Source: Oscillospiraceae bacterium (GTDB lineage Bacteria > Bacillota > Clostridia > Oscillospirales > Ruminococcaceae). Taken from it: a DNA stretch of 64,000 nucleotides. A model generated the notes under the pieces. That model made no database searches. It saw nothing but the letters and a program-made list of their open reading frames with translations, and was not told the DNA's origin. The translations under genes and the position numbers were made by a program. Location of the stretch: contig DOQG01000025.1 of NCBI GenBank assembly GCA_003512525.1, positions 11,148 to 75,147 on the forward strand. Reading direction: 5' to 3'. This document shows positions 34,608-45,420 of the stretch, piece by piece (position 1 is the stretch's first letter; every line of letters starts with the position of its first letter).

Positions 34608-34877
34608 ATGAGAGCAGTAGTTGCGGTTATAGGTAAAGACACAGTCGGTATTCTTGCAAAGGTCAGCAATATCTGTGCCGAGTGTAATGCAAATGTTATG
34701 GATGTTACACAGACTATCATGCAGGATCTTTTTGCTATGACTATGCTTATCGACATTACAAAGTGTTCTGTTGATTACAATGTGCTTGCGGATAAATTGA
34801 AAGCGGCAGGCAACGATATGGGACTTCAGATACACGTTATGCACGAAGATATCTTCAATTCGATGCATAATATATAA
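34608..34877 (+). CDS. ACT domain protein (UPF0237 family)
   Basis: The 89-aa product starts at ATG 34608; the longer frame overlaps the promoter. It is a single ACT domain (MRAVVAVIGKDTVGILAKVS, then DVTQTIMQDLFAMTMLIDI), a small-ligand-binding fold. UPF0237 proteins are nearly always next to UPF0210 genes, as here (20 bp). A regulatory or partner role for the large protein is likely but unproven. Confidence 0.93.
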   Translation: MRAVVAVIGKDTVGILAKVSNICAECNANVMDVTQTIMQDLFAMTMLIDITKCSVDYNVLADKLKAAGNDMGLQIHVMHEDIFNSMHNI

Positions 34878-34897
34878 TTAAAAACGGGAGAAACTAA

Positions 34898-36253
34898 ATG
34901 TTCAATTCAAAAGATATTCTTGAAACCATCAAGATGATACAGGAAGAAAATCTTGATATCCGTACAATTACAATGGGTATCTCGCTTCTTGACTGTATCG
35001 ACAGCGATATAGACAAATCCTGCAAAAAGGTATACGAGAAGATGATGCGTGTTGCCGAGCACCACGTTGAAACAGGCGAGATAATCGAAAAGCGCTACGG
35101 TATCCCGATAATCAACAAGCGTCTTTCCGTAACCCCCATATCAATGCTTGCGGCGGCGGCAAAGGGCAGCCCCGTAAAGTTTGCAAAGACTTTACAAAGA
35201 GTAGCAGAGGGCACGGGCGTAAACTATATAGGCGGCTATTCCGCACTTGTACAGAAGGGTTTTGCGGCAGGAGATCTTGAGCTTATAAACTCTATACCCG
35301 AAGCGCTTGCTGAAACATCAAACGTCTGCTCCTCCGTAAATGTAGGCTCAACAAGAGCAGGCATCAATATGGATGCCGTTGCTCTTATGGGTAAGATCAT
35401 AAAGCAGGCATCGGAGGCAACGAAGGACAATCACTGCTTCGGTGCGGCAAAGATAGTTGTATTCTGCAATGCTGTAGAGGATAACCCCTTTATGGCAGGC
35501 GCGTTCCACGGTGTGGGCGAGGCTGACTGTGTTCTTAATGTAGGTGTCAGCGGACCCGGCGTTGTGCGTTCGGCACTTTCTAAGATGCCTGATGCAAGCA
35601 TAAGCGAGGTTGCGGAGCAGATAAAGAAGACTGCTTTCAAGATTACCCGTATGGGACAGCTGGTTGGCGCAGAGGCAAGTAAGATGCTCGGCGTACCGTT
35701 CGGTATAGTGGACCTTTCACTTGCTCCTACTCCCGCAGTAGGCGACAGTGTTGCTCATATTCTTGAAGAGATCGGACTTGAAAGCTGTGGTGCTCATGGC
35801 ACGACGGCTGCACTCGCAATGCTCAATGATGCTGTTAAAAAGGGCGGCGTTATGGCATCGTCAAGCGTAGGCGGTCTTTCGGGTGCATTTATACCCGTAT
35901 CCGAGGACGCAGGTATGATAGATGCTGTAAACCGTGGCGCATTATCAATAGAAAAGCTCGAAGCCATGACCGCCGTTTGCTCTGTCGGTCTTGATATGAT
36001 AGCCGTTCCGGGCGATACTTCAGCCGATACGATCTCGGCGATTATCGCAGACGAAGCCGCTATAGGTATGGTAAACTCAAAGACAACGGCAGTCCGTGTA
36101 ATTCCCGCAATAGGAATGAAGGAAGGCGATACGCTGGAATTCGGCGGTCTGTTTGGAAGCGGACCTGTAATGAAGCTGAGTAAGTTTTCATCTTCAAAGT
36201 TCATTTCAAGAGGCGGACGCATTCCTGCACCCTTACAAAGTCTTAAAAACTAA
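34898..36253 (+). CDS. UPF0210 (DUF711, PFL-like) family protein
   Basis: The 451-aa product begins [20 protein letters not shown] and is rich in Gly/Ala loops ([41 protein letters not shown]) as in DUF711 proteins, which have a fold like pyruvate formate-lyase but no obvious glycyl-radical motif. The function is unknown. It is the conserved neighbour of the ACT protein and shares its transcript; terminator at 36259. Confidence 0.93.
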   Translation: MFNSKDILETIKMIQEENLDIRTITMGISLLDCIDSDIDKSCKKVYEKMMRVAEHHVETGEIIEKRYGIPIINKRLSVTPISMLAAAAKGSPVKFAKTLQRVAEGTGVNYIGGYSALVQKGFAAGDLELINSIPEALAETSNVCSSVNVGSTRAGINMDAVALMGKIIKQASEATKDNHCFGAAKIVVFCNAVEDNPFMAGAFHGVGEADCVLNVGVSGPGVVRSALSKMPDASISEVAEQIKKTAFKITRMGQLVGAEASKMLGVPFGIVDLSLAPTPAVGDSVAHILEEIGLESCGAHGTTAALAMLNDAVKKGGVMASSSVGGLSGAFIPVSEDAGMIDAVNRGALSIEKLEAMTAVCSVGLDMIAVPGDTSADTISAIIADEAAIGMVNSKTTAVRVIPAIGMKEGDTLEFGGLFGSGPVMKLSKFSSSKFISRGGRIPAPLQSLKN

Positions 36254-36258
36254 CCATG

Positions 36259-36283
36259 AACCGCAGGTCAGCCTGCGGTTTTT
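36259..36283 (+). terminator. intrinsic terminator after the UPF0210 gene
   Basis: Perfect 9-bp stem AACCGCAGG/CCTGCGGTT (36259-36267/36272-36280), with Ts following. Confidence 0.9.
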
Positions 36284-36374
36284 CAATATACCAAACGTTA
36301 CTCAGATAAGGAAACAGAATTGTCAAGGATATTATCATACAAATTTTTCAAAGTCTTTTTGGTTATTATTTAGC

Positions 36375-36403
36375 TTGTATTTTGTGGATAATTGTAGTAA
36401 ACT
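36375..36403 (+). promoter_or_regulatory. possible promoter of the V-ATPase operon
   Basis: TTGTAT (36375-36380), 17-bp spacer, TAAACT (36398-36403). Both hexamers deviate from consensus, so this is the best candidate rather than a firm call. Confidence 0.45.
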
Positions 36404-36451
36404 TAAATGTGATTTTAGATTTATTTACAGCTTTAGAAAGGTGGTGCTCCG

Positions 36452-36763
36452 ATGGACGTTATCAGCGAGATTATCGCTTATGAAAAGCACGCTGAAGAAA
36501 TAGTTGCAGATGCTGACAAAAAAGCCGATCTCATTCTTTCCGATGCGGCTGTTCTTCGTGAAAAAGAGCGTATCAGCTATGAGAAAGACCGCACCGATAA
36601 GATCAACCGTTATCATGATGAGCTGAAGAAGAGCGGAGAAGAACACTATTGCGCGACCTCAGCAGAGTGCAATGTCGTTATGACCCGTCTTGATGATATG
36701 TTTTCAAAAAATAAGGATAAATGGGCGCGAGAGATATACGCCAATATAGTTACTGTCAAATGA
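36452..36763 (+). CDS. V-type ATPase peripheral stalk subunit G/H
   Basis: The 103-aa product is almost wholly helical and charged (DVISEIIAYEKHAEEIVADADKKADL), the pattern of the small peripheral stalk subunit (NtpF/AtpH type) that pairs with subunit E. Assignment rests on this pattern and on its place first in the operon. RBS AAAGGTGGTG. Confidence 0.8.
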   Translation: MDVISEIIAYEKHAEEIVADADKKADLILSDAAVLREKERISYEKDRTDKINRYHDELKKSGEEHYCATSAECNVVMTRLDDMFSKNKDKWAREIYANIVTVK

Positions 36764-36793
36764 CAGCAAAAATAAATATCCGGAGGTGATATT

Positions 36794-37825
36794 ATGTCGG
36801 CGGGTTCGGCGGCGGTAATAGCCAAGGCAAGAGCCAAATACGGCAAGCTTCTTAGTCTTGAGCAGTATAAGACCCTGATATCCAAGGCGAATGTCGGCGA
36901 GATAGTAACACAGCTTAAAGCATATGACGATTTTGACAAGGATTTTTCCGGTGTAGACAATACCGTAAGGAGAAGCCAGGCAGAAAGGTTAATGGAAAAG
37001 CGGCTTTTCAGAGTATATGACGAGCTCAGAAAATTTTGTCCCGGCAGCAAAAACAGGTTTTATGATTTTTTGCTGATACAGGAGGAAATAAAACAGATAA
37101 TCAATGCATCGATGTATATCGGAGCAGGCGTTTACGATCTTTTTATACCGGGTTTTCCGGGATATCTTACAGATATATGTTCTTATGATATCCTCTCACT
37201 TTCTAAGGCGCGAACATATGATGAGATACTGGCAGTGCTTAAAAACACGCCTTATTACGATGTTCTTATGCCGCTGTCTGACGGAACGAGAGCTTTTCCT
37301 CCGATAGTATCCATTGACTGTGCACTGACAAAATATCTTTACACAACGCTTTTTGCATATATAAAAAAGAGCGTGTCCGGAAGCGAAAAGGCTGAAGTTG
37401 AAAAGTGTATACGCAGACGGTGCGATATGTACAATATAAAAATATGTTACAGGCTTAAAGGTCTTTTTAAAATGTCGACAGAAGAAGTTGTAGCTCGCGC
37501 ATTGCCTTTTTATGGCAGGTTCGATAAAAATACGATGGAACGGATCTTGACAAAAGCCGATAACGAGCCTATACTGCCTCTCCTGCTTAAGCTTCCTTAT
37601 TTTAAGGATATCAACGCAGAACAGGAGGTAGACATTGAAACAGCCGTCTATACATCTAACAAGCGTTATTACGACAGCAAGCTCGCATTATCACAGTGCG
37701 ACAGCACAGTCATATATGCTTTGATCGAGCTTTTGCAGATAGAAAACCGAAATTTAACAACTGTGATAGAGGGCGTAAGATACTCGCTTGAACCGTCACA
37801 GATAGAAAAAATGCTGATATTATAA
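36794..37825 (+). CDS. ntpC: V-type ATPase subunit C (d/AC39)
   Basis: The 343-aa product is helical and matches the V-ATPase C/AC39 family in length and pattern (repeated three-fold helical units, early KARAKYGKLLSLEQYKTLI). In the complex it is the socket that links the central shaft to the membrane c-ring. RBS GGAGGTGAT. It is second in the operon, before subunit I. Confidence 0.9.
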   Translation: MSAGSAAVIAKARAKYGKLLSLEQYKTLISKANVGEIVTQLKAYDDFDKDFSGVDNTVRRSQAERLMEKRLFRVYDELRKFCPGSKNRFYDFLLIQEEIKQIINASMYIGAGVYDLFIPGFPGYLTDICSYDILSLSKARTYDEILAVLKNTPYYDVLMPLSDGTRAFPPIVSIDCALTKYLYTTLFAYIKKSVSGSEKAEVEKCIRRRCDMYNIKICYRLKGLFKMSTEEVVARALPFYGRFDKNTMERILTKADNEPILPLLLKLPYFKDINAEQEVDIETAVYTSNKRYYDSKLALSQCDSTVIYALIELLQIENRNLTTVIEGVRYSLEPSQIEKMLIL

Positions 37826-37854
37826 GGCAAATATACAGCGAAAGGAATGATATA

Positions 37855-40164
37855 ATGGCAGTTGAGAAGATGTCACTTATATCGGTCAGCGGACCACTCA
37901 AAAAAGTCAATAAAACGCTTGTGCGATGTTGTGAAACAAAGTGCTTTCACATTGAACCGTCGTTTTACACAATGACTTACGGTTCTGCTCATTTCAAGAC
38001 GCTAAAAGATAAGGATATCTACGGCGGACTGATGAAACGAGCGGAAATATTATCATCGGGACTTGGTATCAAAGAAAAATCCGTTCCTTATGACGATATA
38101 CAAATTGAGGCTATACACGATTTTGATATGTATTTTACCGAGCTTGAACAACAGGTAATGCCTCTTATTGAAAAAAAGAACGAGCTTGAAAGGTCGATAG
38201 AGGAGTATCGTCAGGTATTAAGACAGGTCGGTAACCTTTCAAATATAAACGTTGACTTCAAGGATCTGTTCGGATGTAAGCACGTCAAAATACGTTTCGG
38301 CAGGCTTCCGTCTGAGAGCTACACAAAGCTTGAATTTTACAGCGAAAAAGGCTTCGTGTTCGAGCCGCTTGAAGAAAAGGACGGTTATGTCTGGGGACTT
38401 TATTTTGCACCTGTAGAGGAAAGTGTACAGATAGACGATATTTTCAAAAGCCTTTATTTTGAGCGCATCCGTCTTCCGGACTTTCTGCACGGTGACGGTG
38501 AAACAGCAGCGGCAGAGCTTAACCGACAGCTGAAAGATTTTGATGTCAAGCTTAAAGAGGTCAACGAAAAACTGGCTACAGTAAAGCAGTCCGAGGAAAA
38601 GCAATTTGAAAAGGTACGAAGTAAGCTCATATTTCTTAATAACAGCTATGAGCTGAGAAGTCAGGTATCTGTAATCAATAATAAATTTTATATGGCGGGG
38701 TTTGTTCCGACAAGAGAAGTCGAGAAGTTCAGAAAGCATCTTTCGACTGTATCGGATATTGTTATTGAAGAAAAAAAATATTTCGTTGACGACAGAATGA
38801 AACCTCCCACAAAGCTCAGAAACAATTGGCTGTTCAGACCGTTTGAGATGTTTGTCAATATGTACGGGCTTCCGTCATATACAGGTATTGATCCTACACC
38901 GTATGTTGCTATAACCTATATGCTTATATTCGGCATAATGTTCGGTGACCTCGGACAAGGGCTTGTGATATCGCTGTTCGGCTTTATACTTACCAAGTGG
39001 AAGCACGCAAAGCTGGGTCCCATAATGGAGCGTATCGGTATAAGTTCGGCGATATTCGGCTGTCTGTACGGATCTGTATTCGGCAATGAAGATATAATAA
39101 AGCCGTTCTTCCATATTGAACCGCTTTATTCTGTACTCGGAAAGCCTAACAGTATATTTCAGATATCTACTTATCTTCTGATAGCCGCTCTTGCGATCGG
39201 TGTCATATTGATTGTTATTTCAATGACGATGAATATCGTACTGTCGTTCAGGCGGAGGGATTATGCTTCCGCGCTGTTCGGAGCAAACGGTATTACGGGT
39301 ATGATATTCTATATTGCGGTAGTTGCTGCAGCGGCAGTTCAGCTCGGATTTGGAATTGAAATGTTCACATTGCCGTATGTACTGCTCCTTGTCATTCTGC
39401 CGCTCGGCATTATGATGTTCAAAGAGCCGCTTGCCCATCTTGTTGCAAACTCTATTAAACACAATGTTGTAAATCTGAAGCACAAGACGGTTGCCGATGC
39501 GGCAATTATGGCTTCCGATACACTGAGTGAAGCAATGCTCAGAAAAACAAGAGAAGATCTTGAAAAGCTGGACGATTTAAAATTCGTCCGTGCCGTTTAC
39601 GGTAAAATGCCGAGAGAGAGCTATGAAAAGCTCGGGTACTTCACCGATAAGGAATTTGTATTTATTCCGCTCACAGAAAACGAGGATAATGTATACGGCG
39701 TTTATTTCGTATCAAAGCAGCACAGGACAATGGTAGATGACATATTTGCCGGTCTTTATTTCGAACGTATGAAGATGCCGGCGGAATTGACTTCACCAAG
39801 GAAGTCAGCACCGGAAGGTACGGATAAGCAAAAGGAAAAGAAATCAGTCGGCAACTTCATTATCGAAGGCGTTATCGAGCTGTTTGAAACATGTCTTTCT
39901 TATCTTACAAATACTATGTCTTTCCTCCGTGTCGGCGGATTTATCCTAAGCCACGCAGGTATGATGCTGGTAGTAGGCGTTTTAGCCGGTGACGGCGGTG
40001 TGGGTACTGTGATCGTACAGATACTCGGAAACGCTTTCGTAATCGGTATGGAAGGCTTTCTGGTGGGTATTCAGGTATTAAGACTTGAATTTTATGAAAT
40101 ATTCGGACGTTTCTATGTAAGCGACGGTAAAAGCTTCGAGCCGCTCAAGGCTAACTTAAACTAA
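37855..40164 (+). CDS. ntpI: V-type ATPase subunit I (a subunit) with internal domain duplication
   Basis: The 769-aa product has an N-terminal cytoplasmic arm (1-330) with coiled coil and alpha/beta lobes, then a membrane domain (about 345-765) with the ion half-channel helices; TNTMSFLRVGGFILSHAGMM (about 685-704) holds the essential Arg of the channel. Unusually, residues 143-211 recur at 577-645 with about 43% identity by eye (shared GFVF/EFVF, DDIF and LYFER). The second copy sits in a loop between transmembrane helices. Family members are typically about 650 residues, which fits an insertion of roughly 110-130. Confidence 0.95.
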   Translation: MAVEKMSLISVSGPLKKVNKTLVRCCETKCFHIEPSFYTMTYGSAHFKTLKDKDIYGGLMKRAEILSSGLGIKEKSVPYDDIQIEAIHDFDMYFTELEQQVMPLIEKKNELERSIEEYRQVLRQVGNLSNINVDFKDLFGCKHVKIRFGRLPSESYTKLEFYSEKGFVFEPLEEKDGYVWGLYFAPVEESVQIDDIFKSLYFERIRLPDFLHGDGETAAAELNRQLKDFDVKLKEVNEKLATVKQSEEKQFEKVRSKLIFLNNSYELRSQVSVINNKFYMAGFVPTREVEKFRKHLSTVSDIVIEEKKYFVDDRMKPPTKLRNNWLFRPFEMFVNMYGLPSYTGIDPTPYVAITYMLIFGIMFGDLGQGLVISLFGFILTKWKHAKLGPIMERIGISSAIFGCLYGSVFGNEDIIKPFFHIEPLYSVLGKPNSIFQISTYLLIAALAIGVILIVISMTMNIVLSFRRRDYASALFGANGITGMIFYIAVVAAAAVQLGFGIEMFTLPYVLLLVILPLGIMMFKEPLAHLVANSIKHNVVNLKHKTVADAAIMASDTLSEAMLRKTREDLEKLDDLKFVRAVYGKMPRESYEKLGYFTDKEFVFIPLTENEDNVYGVYFVSKQHRTMVDDIFAGLYFERMKMPAELTSPRKSAPEGTDKQKEKKSVGNFIIEGVIELFETCLSYLTNTMSFLRVGGFILSHAGMMLVVGVLAGDGGVGTVIVQILGNAFVIGMEGFLVGIQVLRLEFYEIFGRFYVSDGKSFEPLKANLN

Positions 40165-40182
40165 TTTTTGGAGGAACTGAAA

Positions 40183-40620
40183 ATGTTACTTTTTTTACTG
40201 CCTTTATTCGCACTGGCACTGATTATGCTGCCGTTCTTTGTAATGCTTAAGAGAAGAAAAGAGGGTAAACCCTTAAAAACCAGAAAAGCTATTCTTATAA
40301 ATGCAGGATCGTTTATAGGTGTTATGGTTATGATGAGTGTGTTCGTACCGCTGTTCGCATTTGCATCTGCTGAAGGTGCCGCAGAAGCCGCACAGACAGC
40401 GCTCAGCGTAGGCGATGGACTTAAGTACCTCGGTGCGGCTCTCGCAACAGGTCTTGCAACGATCGGTACAGGTATCGCGGTTGGCGGTGCCGCTCCCGCA
40501 GCTATCGGTGCTACAGCAGAAAATGACAAGAACTTCACAAAGGCTCTTATCTTTGTGGCGCTCGGTGAAGGTGTCGCAATCTACGGTCTGCTCATTTCTA
40601 TACTTATCCTTTATTCATAA
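40183..40620 (+). CDS. ntpK: V-type ATPase subunit K (proteolipid c-ring)
   Basis: The 145-aa product starts at ATG 40183, 8 nt after GGAGG; the longer frame would use TTG at 40168. Four hydrophobic helices; the last pair has GLATIGTGIAVGGAAPAAIG and the ion-binding Glu in FVALGEGVAIYGLL. The first pair lacks an acidic residue, as in other V-type K subunits. At the position of the Gln used in Na+ rings there is Thr, so ion choice is unclear. It forms the membrane rotor. Confidence 0.93.
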   Translation: MLLFLLPLFALALIMLPFFVMLKRRKEGKPLKTRKAILINAGSFIGVMVMMSVFVPLFAFASAEGAAEAAQTALSVGDGLKYLGAALATGLATIGTGIAVGGAAPAAIGATAENDKNFTKALIFVALGEGVAIYGLLISILILYS

Positions 40621-40639
40621 TGACCGGAAGGTAAGAAAT

Positions 40640-40948
40640 ATGAAATTCTTTCTTATCAGTGATAATACGGATACACAGATGGGTATGCGCCTTGCTGGCA
40701 TTGAGGGGATAGTGGTAAGCCGCCCCGAGGAAGTCAGCGAGGCTCTGGAAAAAGCAAAAGCCGATAAAGATATCGGTGTTGTTCTTATGACGGAAAAGCT
40801 CATCAATATGTGCAAGCAGACAGTTTACGATATGAAGCTGAACAGCACAAAGCCGCTGATAGTGGAGATACCCGACCGACACGGAACATCGGATATCAGC
40901 AAATCTATCGACGGATATGTCCGTGATGCGATCGGACTGAAATTATAA
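40640..40948 (+). CDS. ntpG: V-type ATPase subunit F
   Basis: The 102-aa product begins MKFFLISDNTDTQMGMRLAG and has the Rossmann-like fold of subunit F, with DIGVVLMTEKL in mid-protein and PLIVEIPDRHG. It is part of the central rotor with subunit D. The start at ATG 40640 follows GGAAGG; the long open frame upstream overlaps subunit K and is not coding. Confidence 0.92.
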   Translation: MKFFLISDNTDTQMGMRLAGIEGIVVSRPEEVSEALEKAKADKDIGVVLMTEKLINMCKQTVYDMKLNSTKPLIVEIPDRHGTSDISKSIDGYVRDAIGLKL

Positions 40949-40970
40949 TTTATCAGAAGGGAGCAGCTGT

Positions 40971-41564
40971 ATGCCGGAAGTTCAGGACAGAATAGAGAAG
41001 TTGGGAAATTCAATTCTTTCCGATGCCAGACGCAAGGCGGAGGAAATAATCAGCAAGGCGCAGCAGCAGGCTGACGAGCTGACAGAACAGGCGAGAGAAC
41101 AGTACAGACGCAGTGAGGATAGCGAGATAGCTCTTGACAGACAGAAAACTCATACATTATATGCCAAGGAGCTTTCAAAGAGTGACTTTGCCGCGCATAA
41201 ATCAGTACTGGCGCACAGATGTGAGCTTGTCGACAGCTTGTTTGACGATATAAGAAAAAGGCTTGAGGGCTTTGTAAAGAGCAGTGAGTACGCGGAATTT
41301 ATGAACGCTCTTGCAAAGAAAGCAAATAACGAGCAGGCTTTCAGCAAAGACTGCGTAATAAATGTAAGCAGAGATGATAAACAGCTTGCAATGGACATAG
41401 CCGATAAGTACGGTGTCGGAGTTTCCGTTGACCGTAATATCGAGCTTGGAGGAATTACTGTTTATTATCCGTCAGAAAATATATATATCGACTACACGCT
41501 TGACCTTGCTTTAGAGCAACAGCGAAAGGCTTTCGTTGCAGGTCACAGCGAATTGTCGTTATAA
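40971..41564 (+). CDS. ntpE: V-type ATPase subunit E
   Basis: The 197-aa product has an N-terminal long helix with alternating Ala/Lys/Glu (about 5-75) and a mixed C-terminal domain ending in a tail similar to GGITVYYPSENIYIDYTLD, typical of subunit E. With the G/H subunit it forms the peripheral stalk that holds the A3B3 head. RBS AAGGGAG. Confidence 0.92.
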   Translation: MPEVQDRIEKLGNSILSDARRKAEEIISKAQQQADELTEQAREQYRRSEDSEIALDRQKTHTLYAKELSKSDFAAHKSVLAHRCELVDSLFDDIRKRLEGFVKSSEYAEFMNALAKKANNEQAFSKDCVINVSRDDKQLAMDIADKYGVGVSVDRNIELGGITVYYPSENIYIDYTLDLALEQQRKAFVAGHSELSL

Positions 41565-41579
41565 CGGGGAGGTATTGCA

Positions 41580-43322
41580 ATGAACTGTATTTATGCGATA
41601 AACGGACCCGTTGTAAAGGTCAGGGAAACAAAGTCATTTTCAATGCGTGAGATGGTAATGGTCGGTAAGAGTAAGCTTATCGGCGAGGTCATCGGCGTTA
41701 CTGATGAAATGACAACCATACAGGTTTATGAGGGTACTGCAGGTCTTATGCCGGGCGACCCGGTAGAGCCTACAGGAACACCGATGAGCGCAACGCTGGG
41801 ACCGGGTATAATATCAAATATTTACGATGGTATCCAGCGTCCGCTTAAGGCTATGACAGCTCTCAGCGGCGTATATGTAACTGAGGGCAGTGCGATAGCC
41901 GCACTTGATGAGGAACGCGAGTTTGACGTTACGGTCACCGTAAAGGTCGGTGATAAGCTTCACGGCGGCGATATCTATGCAGAATGCCCCGAAACACCGC
42001 TTATCACTCACAGATGTATGATACCGCCGTATGCAGAGGGCACGGTAGAATATGTCGCTCCTGACGGCAAATACAAGGTAAACGATGTAATAATTAAGCT
42101 CAGAATTGACGATGAAACCGTGCAGGAGCTGACGCTTGTACAGAAGTGGCCTATCAGAACGCCGCGACCTATAAGTAAGCGCCTGCCGATATCAAAACCG
42201 CTTATCACGGGTCAGCGTATTGTTGATACTATCCTACCGCTTGCAAAGGGCGGTACAGCCGCTATACCCGGAGGCTTCGGTACAGGTAAGACTATGACAC
42301 AGCACCAGCTTGCAAAGTGGTGTGATGCGGATATCATCGTTTATATCGGCTGCGGTGAGCGCGGCAACGAGATGACGCAGGTACTTGAGGAGTTTTCAGA
42401 GCTTATCGACCCTAAATCAGGCAGACCGCTGACAGACAGAACGGTGCTTATTGCGAACACCTCAAATATGCCCGTTGCCGCCCGTGAAGCGTCTATCTAT
42501 ACAGGCATAACGCTTGCCGAGTACTACCGTGATATGGGTTACCATATAGCTATAATGGCTGACTCAACATCACGTTGGGCTGAAGCTCTGCGTGAGATAT
42601 CGGGACGACTTGAGGAAATGCCGGCAGAAGAGGGCTTCCCCGCATATCTGCCGTCAAGACTGTCAGAGTTCTACGAACGTGCAGGTTACGTTGAAACTAT
42701 GAACGGCAGAGAGGGCAGTGTTACTATTATCGGCGCTGTATCTCCTCAGGGCTCTGACTTTTCTGAGCCTGTAACTCAGAATACAAAGCGATTTGTACGG
42801 TGCTTCTGGGCGCTCGACAAGAACCTTGCGTATGCAAGACACTATCCCGCTATCAACTGGAATATGAGCTATTCCGAGTACAGCGATGATTTAGCCGAGT
42901 ACTATAATGAACACGTCGGCGAGGAGTTTTGCCGCTACAGACAGGAAATATCGACATTGCTCGTTGAAGAAAACAACCTTATGGAGATTGTAAAGCTTAT
43001 CGGTGCGGATGTTCTGCCGGACGACCAGAAGCTGATAATAGAAATCGCCCGTGTTATAAGAGTAGGCTTCTTACAGCAGAATGCTTTTCATAAGGACGAT
43101 ACGTTCGTTCCGCTTGAAAAGCAGAAGCTGATGATGAAAGCAATTTTACTTCTTTATCATAACTCGCTGAATGCCATAAACGGCGGCAAGCCAATATCAG
43201 AGATAATCTCCTATGGCTTCTTCGATAAGCTGGTAAAGATGAAGTATGATATACCTAACGACAACCTTGAAATGTTTAATGAATATTTTGATATGATAAA
43301 CAGCAGGTTTGCCGAAGAATAA
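41580..43322 (+). CDS. ntpA: V-type ATPase catalytic subunit A
   Basis: The 580-aa product is the catalytic subunit. The non-homologous bulge domain (about 115-190) that marks V-type A subunits is present. The P-loop GGFGTGKT is at 231-238; [13 protein letters not shown] carries the catalytic Glu and [17 protein letters not shown] follows. With B it forms the A3B3 head. Direction (ATP synthesis or ion pumping) cannot be told. RBS GGGGAGG. Confidence 0.97.
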   Translation: MNCIYAINGPVVKVRETKSFSMREMVMVGKSKLIGEVIGVTDEMTTIQVYEGTAGLMPGDPVEPTGTPMSATLGPGIISNIYDGIQRPLKAMTALSGVYVTEGSAIAALDEEREFDVTVTVKVGDKLHGGDIYAECPETPLITHRCMIPPYAEGTVEYVAPDGKYKVNDVIIKLRIDDETVQELTLVQKWPIRTPRPISKRLPISKPLITGQRIVDTILPLAKGGTAAIPGGFGTGKTMTQHQLAKWCDADIIVYIGCGERGNEMTQVLEEFSELIDPKSGRPLTDRTVLIANTSNMPVAAREASIYTGITLAEYYRDMGYHIAIMADSTSRWAEALREISGRLEEMPAEEGFPAYLPSRLSEFYERAGYVETMNGREGSVTIIGAVSPQGSDFSEPVTQNTKRFVRCFWALDKNLAYARHYPAINWNMSYSEYSDDLAEYYNEHVGEEFCRYRQEISTLLVEENNLMEIVKLIGADVLPDDQKLIIEIARVIRVGFLQQNAFHKDDTFVPLEKQKLMMKAILLLYHNSLNAINGGKPISEIISYGFFDKLVKMKYDIPNDNLEMFNEYFDMINSRFAEE

Positions 43323-43342
43323 ACCCGATAGGAGAAAGTTTT

Positions 43343-44734
43343 ATGATTCAATATGCAGGACTGAGTGAAATTAACGGACCGCTTGTCTGCCTTGAGGGTG
43401 CTAAGGGTGTTTCTTACGATGAGATCGCAGAGATAAAGCTTGAGGACGGCACAAAGCGTTTAGGTCGTGTCGTTGAGATGCAGGGCGATAAAGTAGTCTT
43501 ACAGGTATTTGAGGGTACTAATGGTATCTCTCTTACCAATACAAAAATCAGTTTTACGGGAAAGCCGCTTGAGATCCCGCTGTCTACCGAAATGCTCGGC
43601 AGAACGTTCAACGGTGCAGGCAAGCCTATAGATGGACTGGGCGAGGTGTTCCCGCAAAAATTCGGCGATATAAACGGACGTGCGTTAAATCCCGTTGCAC
43701 GTTCATATCCCAGGAACTATATACACACAGGCATTTCCTCGATAGATGCTCTTATGACGCTTATAAGAGGTCAGAAGCTTCCTATATTCTCTGGCTCGGG
43801 TCTGTCGCACAACAAGCTTGCCGTGCAGATAGTAAAGCAGGCTAAGATCGCTGACAGCGAGGGCAAGGACTTTGCGGTTGTATTCGCCGCAATGGGCGTT
43901 CAGAATGACGTTGCAGAGTACTTCAGACGTTCGTTTGAGGAAACAGGAGTTATACAGCGTGTTTGTATGTTCCTTAATCTCTCAAATGATCCTATTATAG
44001 AGCGTATCCTTACCCCGAGATGTGCGCTTACTGTGGCGGAATATCTTGCGTTTGAGAAGAATATGCACATACTCGTTATCATGACCGACCTCACCTCTTA
44101 CTGTGAGGCACTGCGTGAGTTCTCTTCGTCAAAGGGTGAGATCCCCGGAAGAAAGGGCTATCCCGGTTATCTATATTCCGACCTTGCCTCTATGTATGAA
44201 AGAGCGGGTGTAGTAGAGGGCAGTACAGGCTCTGTTACACAGATACCTATACTTACAATGCCTAACGATGATATTACCCATCCTATCCCCGACCTTACGG
44301 CATATATCACCGAGGGTCAGATAGTATTCGACAGAAACCTCGACCAGACAGGCGTTTATCCCGGACTTTCTGTACTGCTTTCGCTGTCGCGTCTTATGAA
44401 GGACGGTATAGGCGAGCAGTATACCAGAGCCGATCACGCCGATGTTTCAAACCAGCTTTTCGCTTGCTATGCGAGAGTTCAGGACGCAAGAGCGCTCGCA
44501 TCGGTTATCGGTGAAGATGAGCTTTCGGCATCGGATAAGGCAATTATGAAGTTCGGTACGATGTTTGAAAAGTACTTCCTTAATCAGGGCTTTGACGAAA
44601 ACCGTTCGATGGACGAAACGCTTGACCTTGCGTGGGATCTGCTTTCACTGCTTCCGGCAAGCGAACTCGACCGTGTAAATGAGCAGCTCATCAAGGAGCA
44701 TTATAACCCCGAAAATGCGAAGAGATTTGTATAA
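43343..44734 (+). CDS. ntpB: V-type ATPase subunit B
   Basis: The 463-aa product is the non-catalytic nucleotide-binding subunit. It resembles A but has [12 protein letters not shown] in place of the P-loop, as usual for [33 protein letters not shown] core is present ([21 protein letters not shown]). It follows A after 20 bp and precedes D. Confidence 0.97.
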   Translation: MIQYAGLSEINGPLVCLEGAKGVSYDEIAEIKLEDGTKRLGRVVEMQGDKVVLQVFEGTNGISLTNTKISFTGKPLEIPLSTEMLGRTFNGAGKPIDGLGEVFPQKFGDINGRALNPVARSYPRNYIHTGISSIDALMTLIRGQKLPIFSGSGLSHNKLAVQIVKQAKIADSEGKDFAVVFAAMGVQNDVAEYFRRSFEETGVIQRVCMFLNLSNDPIIERILTPRCALTVAEYLAFEKNMHILVIMTDLTSYCEALREFSSSKGEIPGRKGYPGYLYSDLASMYERAGVVEGSTGSVTQIPILTMPNDDITHPIPDLTAYITEGQIVFDRNLDQTGVYPGLSVLLSLSRLMKDGIGEQYTRADHADVSNQLFACYARVQDARALASVIGEDELSASDKAIMKFGTMFEKYFLNQGFDENRSMDETLDLAWDLLSLLPASELDRVNEQLIKEHYNPENAKRFV

Positions 44735-44763
44735 CAGTTACTTTATGAAAGGCAGGTGAGTGT

Positions 44764-45417
44764 ATGGCTGAACAGGTTTTCCCGACCAAAGGCAACCTTA
44801 TCAAGGCAAAGCGTTCGCTGCTGCAGGCAAAGCAAGGCTTTGAGCTGATGGACAGAAAACGTAATGTATTGATACGAGAAATGGTCGCTCTGACCGATAA
44901 GTCAAAGCTTGTCCGCGGAAATATCGAGCAGACCTATGAAAAAGCGTATGCCGCACTGCAAAAGGCAAATATTTCGCTTGGCTCTGTATCGACACTGGCG
45001 CAGTTCGTACCGGAAGAAACCGACCTTAAAATATCGTTCAGAAGCGTTATGGGTGTTGAGCTTCCTACAGTCGAGCTTCCCGATAAGCCTATAGTTCCGC
45101 AGTACGACATTGCAATGACAAATTCGTATCTTGATAACGCTTATATCTGCTTCAACGAAACAAAAAAGCTGACAGTCATACTCGCCGAGATAGAAAACAG
45201 CATATACCGGCTTGCTGTGGCTATTAAAAAGACACAGAAGCGCGCCAATGCGCTTAAAAACATCATTATTCCGAAATATGAGGCGCAGGTCAGATTTATC
45301 TCCAACTCTCTTGAAGAAAAGGAACGTGAGGAATTTTCACGCCAGAAGGTGATCAAGAGTACCAAGATAAAGAAGGAACAGATGCAGAAAGAAATAGCGC
45401 AAGCGAAAACAGAATAA
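44764..45417 (+). CDS. ntpD: V-type ATPase subunit D
   Basis: The 217-aa product starts VFPTKGNLIKAKRSLLQAKQ (after MAEQ), the family signature, and is an antiparallel coiled coil forming the central rotor shaft. The C-terminal helix is Lys/Glu-rich. It is the last gene of the operon G-C-I-K-F-E-A-B-D and is followed by a terminator. RBS AGGTGAG. Confidence 0.95.
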   Translation: MAEQVFPTKGNLIKAKRSLLQAKQGFELMDRKRNVLIREMVALTDKSKLVRGNIEQTYEKAYAALQKANISLGSVSTLAQFVPEETDLKISFRSVMGVELPTVELPDKPIVPQYDIAMTNSYLDNAYICFNETKKLTVILAEIENSIYRLAVAIKKTQKRANALKNIIIPKYEAQVRFISNSLEEKEREEFSRQKVIKSTKIKKEQMQKEIAQAKTE

Positions 45418-45420
45418 ATT

